A stretch of DNA of 64,000 bases from Prochilodus magdalenae. Lineage: Eukaryota > Chordata > Actinopteri > Characiformes > Prochilodontidae. Made by a program: the position numbers and the translations under genes. Position 1 is the stretch's first letter. Every line of letters begins with the position of its first letter. The notes below the pieces were generated by a model. That model did not search any database. It saw only the letters and a list, made by a program, of their open reading frames with translations, and had not been told where the DNA came from. Location: positions 376,501-440,500 of the forward strand of contig JAMWET010006936.1 of the NCBI GenBank assembly GCA_024036415.1. The letters are read 5' to 3'. Positions 33,934 to 44,948 of the stretch are shown piece by piece.

Positions 33934-35571
33934 TCAGGCTACTTCACAATCTAAGAACTTCTTCAGATCTTCTATGTCTCTGGCAACATCTGTAACACAA
34001 GACGGTTTTGAATGTAATTACAATATTATAAGACATTTTACTATACAAATACAATTACAAAACAGTTTATAAAACACATCCTACATTTTTGGAACAATTT
34101 TACCATAGAGTTGTATCATCTTTTTATCAGCCTTGTAATGGTAATTTATAATTGTATTTTTTTTTGGGGTGGGGGGTTGAAGACAAATTAATCCAATTGT
34201 GAAAGTGTAAAGTCATTATTCATTTGTTTAAGTCTTCAACTGTGCAGCCATGCAGTTGTTAGCACATAATGTGCCGCATATTTTCATAAGGAAATACAGT
34301 AAGGCAAGTCTTACACACAGACTCACTGATTACGCATTCTTGCTTTTTTTAATCAAATGTTACAGTGTTTCTTAGTCTACAGTGAACACTGTGTGTGTGT
34401 GTGTGTGTGTGTGTGTACACACACAGTCCCACAAACACCCTGAAACACCTTACCAAAATGAAGAAATGAACCTGTACTCAGTTTAGAGAATAACTTACCT
34501 GGGTTAGATAAGGTTTTGTAATTGAGAATGGAATGCTCCAGAGACTCCATTAATCCTGTTCTTATCTCATTTGTGAGGTATTTCTATTAAAGCAACCATT
34601 CCAACATAACAGTAGTTAAAAAACATAAATGTGCTTTTTGTTTGCATTTAAACTTTTGCTTTTCATTTTATTGTGTGAATACGAACCATTGTGTTAGCCA
34701 GCAGTTCAAGCATGCTTTGCCTTGCTTTCTGGAACATGCTACTCTTTAATGACTTTATGTGATTTAACAGCAGATCCTGCTTCCTCTTCATAGAGCCAGG
34801 TCCCTTGTCAACAGCAGCCCCTAATACAAGGCAAGACAGTGCAAGATTATTGATGTAGCACCTTTCATACGTTGTAGTCATTGAGTACAATACAATGTTG
34901 GTAGATTTGTTGGTGCTACCATGAAATGAGATGCATCACTTTGAGAAATATCATAAGCAATAACTTACTCCGATAGCAGGGCAGCATTGTAGATTTAACG
35001 GATTCAGTAAGAGAGTCGTATATTTTCTTTTTTCGCTCAACAATTTCCTGTTTAAGCATCCTCTTCAGTTTCATTTCCTGTTTGCATTAGAAATAATTAA
35101 TGTGGAGAATAAACTTTAGAATGTTGGTAAAATTACCAACATTCTAAAGTTTATTCTCCACATTATGAGTGTCATTTTACATTCAGCATTTTTAGAGTGT
35201 TATTTAGCACGTTAGCAAGATCTGATAAAAATAAGGACAATGCTGCAAATACTATCATGAATACCTGCAAAATATATCAAAAGTAGGTTGAATTTGTATT
35301 TTTTGCCTTCCGTTTTACGCACCAGGTAAAGATGAATGAGAAAGCAGTGCCATGTTTAATCTACAGGTTTTACAAAAGGCTATATAAAATAAAGGTGTTG
35401 TATGTTGTTTTTAATTCATGGATATTATTAAAGGGTAATATCTTATTCACCTCATTTTTAAGAAACTGCAGCACTGCAGAATTTCCGTATTCTCTGATCA
35501 CGTTCTCTTGGATGATAGTGAATTTATCGATGCTTTCCTGCAGAGATTTTCCAGTTAAATTCCCCTCGACC
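33934..35571 (-). CDS. Copy B, last five exons (beyond the SINE stop)
   Basis: Exons 35451-35571, 34969-35077, 34687-34820, 34499-34583 and 33934-33989 remain open, with good splice sites and the family phases. They include SLQESIDKFTIIQENV, KQEIVERKKKIYDSL and GSMKRKQ, and end LDCEVA then TGA. Their good condition argues that the SINE insertion is recent or that they are still used. Confidence 0.82.
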
Positions 35572-38500
35572 CTAAAAAATAACAGTGAAAGTGTAGTTTT
35601 AGTGAAACACTACATTTATCACTCTCTCACACACACATGCACCTACTCAAGTTTAGCAGGCTGTTACTACAGCACAAGGGCTCACAGCTCCGAATAGCTT
35701 TTGGGCCGATATAACAGAGTAATGAGCAGTGGAGACAAGGAATGACATCACCAATAATGACATTTGATCTCGTACAACTGGTACCTTACTATACAGCATC
35801 ACATTACAATCCAACGTTATCAAGCAATATACTATCATTGTGGTCTGTAATAACATATATGTATTTATGGACCTTGCTGTCCTTTGTGTAGAATGTGAAT
35901 GAGTTTTGCATCATCGGGTGCTTTTAGATCAATGTGATTTACAATAAATTCACAATACTCAGTGTCCTATATCGTCTTTTGTTCTTTGGTATCTAACAGC
36001 AGAAGTCAGTGTCCTTTATAAAGCACTACATAAATGCGCAAGACTGAATGGGGTACATACGGGAAGAATTCACTAAACGCTCCATTCATTTGCTGTAGCA
36101 TGGGTTTGACCAAATGTCTATTCAGATCTGTTTCTCCGGCCCTAGACCTGTAGAACCCATCATTTTGGCACAGTGCTGTGTGGTTGGTGTAGCTCAGTGG
36201 ATAAAACCACTGCCCACCAGAGAGCCACCACATGTGGGAGACTGGGGTTCAAATCCCAGTCTGGGTGACTGTGCTGTGCTACACCAATTAGAGTCCTTGG
36301 GCAAGACTCCTAACACTACATTGGCCTTCCTGTAATATGCTTAACCTTGTAAGTCGCTCTGGATAAGAGCGTCAGCTAAATGCCATAAATGTAAATGTAA
36401 ATGTAAATGCTGTCAGTGTTCGGTGAAATCCTCGACCGTCTTTATTCTCCTAAATAATAAGAGGATTAAATTAATTCAAAACATTAAAAATCACAAATAG
36501 TACAGTGTATAAGATGTAAACCTTAGGAAACACATTTACCGGTGCTGTTATCTGTTTTGCCATTACTATACAGTTTTCTTCACAATCTGTTGCTCCTTTC
36601 GAAAGATGTTTTTTCAAACAGCTGAAAATTTCCTCAGTGTCTTTTTCCAATTGTTTAAGTGCCTTGTCAAGATTTATTCTGAAGTTCTTATGCAGACTGG
36701 ACCTGTTTTTCATCTAAAAGATAAATGTTATTACAATATTATTTTCAGCAGAGATGTGTCCTGTTAAAATGCGATACAAATAAATAAATGTAGTTTAGTT
36801 CCACACTGAACTGAACATGACAAAGAGCCTTTCAGAAGAAGAAAATTAGAGGATTTAGAGAAATATTTGTGAGGACCAGGGAATACAGCAGCATTTTCAG
36901 CCAACAAGACAAATGCAAATGCAAAATACCATTTCATTGTTACTCACCTTGAAACCTTGAATTAAGGAGAGGATTCCAAGTGCTCCAGAGATGTATTGCC
37001 CTGTCATTTCATTTTTGTGGCTATCGTTGTACTTCCTTAAGAGATCCTTCAGCTTGGGTATCTCTACATATAATCAGAACAAACTATTATTTTCGCAGAT
37101 GTTTCTTAAAAAGTTCTTAAAAACATTCTTAAAAGTACTGTTTACATAGTAAACTATTTACATAGTTTGTAACTTGGTACCTATAAAATGTACCTATTTT
37201 ATTCCAACAGTTTTTAATATTTAGAACTTTTCTTTTGCTTTACCCGTTTCATCTTGTGTCAGGACTGGATCTTTCTTGGCGAATTCTGTAGAACTCACAG
37301 TGAACACAGAAAGGAAGTTATCGCCACAGTGGAAATGTTTCTAGGGGGGGTTAAAAACATGGAATGAGAGTATGGAATTTTTGTAACCCCCAGATACCCC
37401 AAGTTTAAAGGGCTTGCTCTCTAATCCATTATTTTCTAATCTTTCTCCATTATATCTGTCTAATAAAGCAAAATTGCTACTTTGTCCTGTTGCATGAACC
37501 GTGTGCAACCATGTTTCTCCTCCCCATACAACTTAAAATTGTTCCTTGATCTAATCTGATGTGGCACAAAGGCAATGACAAGATTATGTAAATGTAGAAA
37601 TTTGTGCATACCATACTGTCTGTCTGTCTGTCTGTCTGTCTAAATTTGCGTTTCACTTACTGCCCTGCCTCATGCAAATGGGCACTGAACCATAGAGGGG
37701 TACTTTAGTGGGGTTACTCACAAGTTATTATTGTCACTAAAATGGCCATTTGTTTGCAGTTGGAAAGATTCAATGTCCTACTAATGTGGAAGTAATTTAT
37801 TCAGCCTTACTCTGCATGCTTTTTAGTTAGCTGACAATAATCTCTTCAATTTGCACTTAAACTATCTAATCACAATAAAACAGTATTGTAAAGTGTTACA
37901 TGCATAAACTCACCAGGCAAGCTCACACGCAGCTTGTGACTAGTGAGGGCCACTGAATGTTTTTATATGTGGATCATGTCTGCAGCTTAAGCCAATTCAG
38001 AAGTTATGATGGCTACATGATAGTATTTGTGTTTCCATGAAGCTATGTAAAAAGAAGGCTTTGGGTTCTAAGTGTTAATGCTGGAGAAACACCACAACAC
38101 TGTCAAACCATTACTGAAAGATAAATATCCCTCTTCCCTTCAAAGAACCCTTTAAAGCTGATATTTATGCCATATGTTTGATGCATGCACCGGCATTAAA
38201 CAGAACTGAGTGGAAGCTTCACTGACTGGGAGCTACTCCAGACTTTAGTTATCTGACAACCTCAATTCTTTTCAATCGCAGCCTTTCTTATTGCACAGTG
38301 GCACCTGGTTGTCCTAGATTCCCTGGCATGAAATTCGATGATGAAATGATCTCATTAATATCCATAATTCTCTGTACTATCAAATGGACATGCAAATATT
38401 GGGGAATACACCTCACAGATTACAGGACCAGCGTGAGACATTGAAATATTCTGCATAAGTTTGTCTACTTTGTCAGTGTGGTAATGTGAATGGTATAGTT

Positions 38501-41500
38501 CAATGCCAATTTACCCCATTTAAGGTGGGGCAGTACGTGAAATGTAAAACTAACAACAGTGATTATTACACTCATTGGCAAAAAATGTTGCACCCAGAAG
38601 GAATCAGCCAACAGAAATGAAACTTGGTGGGCAAGTTTGACATCATGAGACTTGCAAATTATTCATGCGTCATGCTCGGCTGCACATTTGACATAGGGAA
38701 CAACAGGCTTTTTTGCTGACTGGCTATATAAGGTCATCCTGTTGCAAATGCTTTTCATTCTGACTCAAGAATTGCAGCAGTTGAAAGAGTTCAAAATGGG
38801 TCTGATTGTAGGGCTCAGGGAAGCAGTATGGTCTTATCGACGTAATACGGATATCACCATTGCAGTGCATAGAAGCTGGCACGCACCAGCCGCGTGAAGG
38901 ATCTGAGAGATCTACACAAACCACACAGAGAGGGAGAACCGACGCTCTGCCTAACATGCAAAGAGTGAACCAACAGCCACGGTTATGGACCTTCAGCGAG
39001 CAGCAATGCCCTCATTCTCTAAGTGCCACCACCATTGGGAGATGGAGACTGCAGTGGTGTTGTGCCAGACTGTCATGGCAGTGAGTCATCTTCAGTCCTG
39101 CTTTTGTTTTTGTGACCAACAAATCCATGTGTGGAGGCATCATGGTCTGCTTCCATCTAAATAGCATTCCAATCCAACATTTCCCTCTGGGTGCAGCTAT
39201 TCTTTTTTGAGTGTACATATTCTTAACCCGTACTTCATCAGAACAGCACACAGGCAAGACCTCATTACCTAGACTGTGTTTTCCTCTTTCACACATACAT
39301 AAAAATACCCACTTTACATACCAGGGTAGTACTCCTTTGTGATGATTTTTAATCTTTACATTATTCTTAATCTAGAGTGTGTTTTCAAAGGGCAAACATA
39401 CAAGGGATGTATAAACTCTTGGCTGTGTAATTTGTTATTGTTATGGTTAATATACTACTAGCATACACTGCCTTCACCTGAGCACTATTTCTAACTCATG
39501 AAATGTGTGTTGTATCATGATCACAATGATCACACCCTAGCTTTTTAAGTACAAAAGTTAAAAATCTTACAAATTCAGCAAGTATTGTTTGGCCATGTCT
39601 ACTAGATTGTGTTAAGTATAACGTTGTAGTTAGCTTAAAGATGTGTACAAATGTTGTGCCATTCTCTGTAGGATTGTGGCCTAGATAGTGACTAGTGCAC
39701 AGTGGGTTTGTGTCTACCACAAGCATGGAATGTGTAAGTAGAAATGACCTGCCTGCTATCTAAGCCATTCTGGCATTGCGGGGCTACCTTTCTTCTGGTT
39801 TTTTGGTAATGTGTTGGTCCATGTCACTGTATCAATTAAAAATGAAGAGTTATAACTGTAAGAAGCTTCATATTAAATAATGGCTGACATGTCTGGATAC
39901 TGTATTCAGACCTCTTCCCTTTTCCCTAACGTTTTCAAATACATCACATAAATAAAACATTCATTTAATGCTCCCATAATGTAGCACACTGTTTTCCTAC
40001 TTTAGATTGCATAGTTTTAAACACTATTTTGGTCGTTTTTGTCTTTTCTTGTGTTTTGTAATTACAGATAAGGCCTGCAGAACGTCTCCTGATCTTCTGC
40101 CTGTATAAGGTAGTGATAAAACAAAAGTACCTTAAATGTAGGTAGTTGTTTAAAACTCCTGTGCACTTTTTCTTTGGCCTTTTTATTCCTGTGTATTATG
40201 CATTTTGATTTTCTCTTGTCATTGTACTTTGGGTCCTGTAAAAACATGAACATTTATTTATGCAACTGCATTTATCAACGTATTTTGGGGTATCTTTAAC
40301 TAATTTAATTACCTTTGGTGTGATCTGAAGGTTTTCATCCTTGAGCTTTGCAGATCTTCATGTGAATGCATATGAGTCAGATTCATGGTGACAGTGGAAA
40401 AAATAACATTTCATATCAGTTCAGATAATGTAGATATATGTACATTGTATATTGGGTATTCTTTTTGGTCTTACTTTCCATATATGTAAATAAAATGGAC
40501 ATATTGTAACAAGCATGTCGTATGTACTGTAGCAAAAATACACAGCACATATTACATTTGTTCTTTCAGTTTCTTTTCTTTTTTTCCCCCACAATTTAAA
40601 ATAATATCATATATGTTAACTATAAAATAAAGTTCTAGGTGAAATACTTGATTTAAAACAAGTACTGCTTAAAAAAGGTACTTTTTTTTGCCTATTTAAG
40701 CATAAGCCTTTGGCTCTAAATGTACTTTTAACAATATGCAATCACTTTTGGCTTTTTTAGTGGTAGTGAAAATGAAAATTCTCATAATAATAGATTCAAA
40801 ACTTTCAACTGACCTCATATAACTCTCTGAGTCAATGTCATCCGTCTTGGTACATATGAAGGAGATGCTGCTGCACTCTCCACCTTGTGCCATGTCTGCT
40901 ACACTGTTAGAAACAAGTTCCCAGGCCTCCTTGTCAGAACCAGCTCGGTTTATTTCACTCACGATCCAGACCGTTGAACACTCCTTTAGTTTCTGGAAAT
41001 TGTAAACGAATATGCAAACTAACATTACAGAGTAATATTAATGTAAACAGCCATGGGCACTTGAACAGCTTATACTGGACAACATTTAAAGTGCTTTTCT
41101 GTTTGTGACTTGTCCGCTGTAAATTGTTAAATACTCTGATTTTTTGACATTTGTTAATAAAATAAGTTATTTAATGTAAACTAGAGTGAGTGAGTCCCTG
41201 GTCATAATCAAGCAGTGAAATAGGCTTTCATTTCTGATTTCTGATACTGATGAACATAGTACACAGGAAGTGTGCCAGTAAGTGATTATTCATTATGTAA
41301 AACACTAAAGACTACTAATTACTATCAATATTTAAAACAAACTGTTATTCTTGCTTTCAATAGAATTACACCCAGTCATGGTTGCAGTATTTGTTAAAAA
41401 CTTTGGTGAGAGGTCAAACTGCAAAAAAGAACTGCAAACTGAAATGAACAAAACTATTAATTTTTCATAGAAGTCAAAAACTGTGTCCTCATCTCTCTAC

Positions 41501-44500
41501 CAACTTTTTGATTCTTTTCTGAACAAATCAGACAATGCTTTGGTCCTCTATAACCCTGACCATCCCTTTTCCACTGCCTGCTCCCAAGGGATGTGCCAGT
41601 AGGACACTTAATCTAGTAATTTGTGATGATGTTTTATATGATATTTTAAACAATCTACCTGCAGTCTCTACAGGTTTAACATTTTAACAGTGTTGCCATC
41701 ACGTGTATCAGTGTTGCCCTTATGGTGATCTTGGTTATAAATTGTGGAATAAATATTGGTATTTTAGTTTAGTTATAGAAACAGCCAGTAAATGAGAAAA
41801 CAGACAAACAAACAAAAAGACTACAATGTTAAAAAATAAAAACACATTTTGCTTTGTCAGCTTCATCAGACTTTATGTCTATATACACTAGCATGATAGC
41901 CCACCCTGGAGTAATATAGGACTAAGCGGCTTAGTCAAACTAGTGGTTTTGGTCCCAGGTGGAACTTAAACTAATGATTTTGTGTAAAATTGACCTAGTT
42001 TAACTTTTTTTTTTTAATTATAACAATTTTAAAGGATTTTTAAATATATTGAGTGAGTAATTGGGTGGATGCCTAAAATATGTGTTTTAATTTAATCTTA
42101 ATTTAATTTAGTATCTTTGATATTCTATATTATTGTCCTTTATATCAGTTTTTATCAGTTTTAATGCTGTTCCTTGTTAAGTTATGTATTGTGATTTAAA
42201 TTACCTTGGTATGTTGACACTGTCCAACAATCACCATTTGTTAAAGTGATAACATTACTTTTATGTGTAAAACATGCCCTACCTTGACATCCAAACATTC
42301 CTATGCAATCAAGATTCCATATAATTTTTTTATTAACCGCAGTATTTACCGATCTCCACATCTGATCTCTGCTCTTGTTGTAGTCTCCAGTACCAGGAAG
42401 ATCCACTAACAGAATGTGCTCCAGAAAGTCATTACAATGTGGAACCTTGATAGTCACACTCTTCACTACCGGCCAGAACCATCCTCCAGAACTTGATTCA
42501 TTGTTCTGAATGTAACATTCAATCTGATCTGAGAGATCTGAGGCCTGATGTTAAGGACATAATACACAGACACGAACATATGAGATACTGTTTTTACATG
42601 TATTCTACATGTGACAGCTTTCAGATTAAGAAAAAAGAACAAAGCACCTTTACTTACTTTCACATGTGTTATCTTTTTGCTTTCAGATCTGAGAAACTCT
42701 GGAATTTCTGAGAAATTGTTATCTTTCATGAGGTCCTCCAGGGTCATACCAACACCTTTCTCTCCATACAGTGCTGTAATCTTCTCATTTGCTGTACTCA
42801 ACATTGCATCATCTCTCTCCTCCTCCTCCTCATTATGATCCGATAAAACATCTAGAAGGGTCTTGAGTTCATCTTCCCATTCCTCATTTAGGATGTTCAA
42901 GAAAAGAATCCAGTTACAACACAATCAGCAATATTTCAGTGTGGGAGGAGCAATTCTAAGCTAAAATAAAAATGAACAGTAGAGGCAAAAGTTCAGGTGA
43001 ATGTGTATTTATTAGAAACCTATACCTCCCTTCTGGTGCCACCTTGTTTTTGTGCAGTTAACTCTGCACAACAGAGTTGCACAACATTCTAACTCAGATT
43101 CATAGAGAAGTGGATTCATTGGTTTTGATGTATGACCTGCTTCATCAGTTAGTGGTGATTAGTGATATACCTTCTAATACAGCTAATGATATATAATATC
43201 CAGCAGCTGAGATCAAAGATGGCGTTATTTAAAATAATTCACTGTAATGGCATATTGCCGATCATCCTACATCCTAAATCCTAATAGTTATCTTCAGTAA
43301 TAAGAACAGCAGAGTAAAAATTCAACATTCATCATTTGTCTCGTATGTAAAATGCACTCATGATTACAACCGTCAGATACTACTGGAACTTAGAAAATGA
43401 GCTATCGCTACTGCTGTTTGTACACAAAGCCTCAAATGTGGCATCAGATGGACCTGACTGGCTTCCCTGGCAGTATGGGAGGACGTGTAGCAACTGGTCT
43501 GGTGTCCATTTTAGGCTAAGGTTAACTCCAAAAGAATGGCCATTCCAATCATAAGTGTCACATGATCCACAGTATCTCCAGGTAAGTAGGAGAAGGTGCA
43601 TCATATAACAAACCCTGTGTAGAAAATAATAGCAAATAATGGTAAACATTAACTATACTGGAAAGTTTGTGAGCCCTTTAGAATTGTCTATATAAGAGTG
43701 TATTAACTTTTAAGCAGCATGGTACCGGGGGGCACAGTGGTCAGATATTTGCGATTCAGTTATACATGTTGTTATGGTAATTGAAAATGACACTTATTCA
43801 TTCATTTCTACCCTAGCTTACTCTGCTGCCACTTTTCATGAAACAGAACTACATCTTTTCTGCTTCATTCAAAAGGGGGCCTAAATTAAAGAGCTTGCAT
43901 TGGAAGCAGAGCAAATACGTGTCTGGTTTTATTGAATGTAGCCACAGCTCAAACAGCCAAACGAGCTGAGCTCCTCAGATGAGTTAGCCTCATTTATCTC
44001 TGATGTGATTCTTGCTATCACTATGCTACAGACACTGGTGTTGAGACAGATGAACAGAGGTCAAAACTATGAAATGTAGGAAAAAAACCCTCTTCTCCAC
44101 TACAGCACTACTAATGTAACTAATTCCAACTAATGCACCCATTTACACCAACAACTACTGCTTGTGAAGTCATTCTTTATGATATCGGACTAAAAAACAT
44201 ATACTTGTACTTTGTTAGCCTATGCTTTATGCAATCAGGCCAGTTTCAGGACAACTTAAATTCCAATTTTGGTGTCTTTTGAAAGAGTAAAACTGTTCCC
44301 AGGCATGGTGTGGGATACCTTATGTACCTCTTTTGAGATGAATTCAATCTCAGCTGTGTAGTTGGAGTCTGTTGCGTTGGCTTCAACCTGTATGATGACT
44401 GAAGTACAGGCACAAAGCGTTCCTGATGGTAACAGGTTTTCCCCCAGGATAGCGTTTATCAGAGAGCTCTTCCCAGCTCCCGTCTTCCCAAACACTCCAA

Positions 44501-44911
44501 CAGTAGTTTTCTTTTTTACTCCTCCATAGTTCAACTTTGAGATGTTTTGACTGTGAAAGAAAAAGTCTAACAGAGTTCTAAAATACAGTTTCATCTATTG
44601 TGCCATCAGTGTTTTTACATGGTGCCAATTATTCTAAGTTTATAGGTTTATTGTACCTGATATATTGAATGAGCTTTTGGGGGCTGGAGCAGTTTTCAGC
44701 TTGTTTTACTTGTAGACTGGATTCAATTTTTCTCAAAATGTTCTTGGCTTTTGCAATATTCTTTCCTGAAAATAAATGTTATGAAAAAGAAAATGACATA
44801 ATTTTGGCCACGCTTAAAACATGAGCTGGTGTGTCTAATAGTCAAATAATATCTATTATCTGTAAAATGGATGGTATAATTACATGAAGTGTGATAGACA
44901 TAAAAGTTACT

Positions 44912-44948
<37 letters not shown>

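Noticed and set aside
36188..36260. tRNA gene (boxes A and B)
   Set aside because: The cloverleaf is not complete and a repeat tail and target duplication follow; it is the head of a SINE.
43380..43649. 89-codon ORF opposite an intron of copy B
   Set aside because: Not recognisable, no splice partners, and overlapped by another ORF on the other strand.
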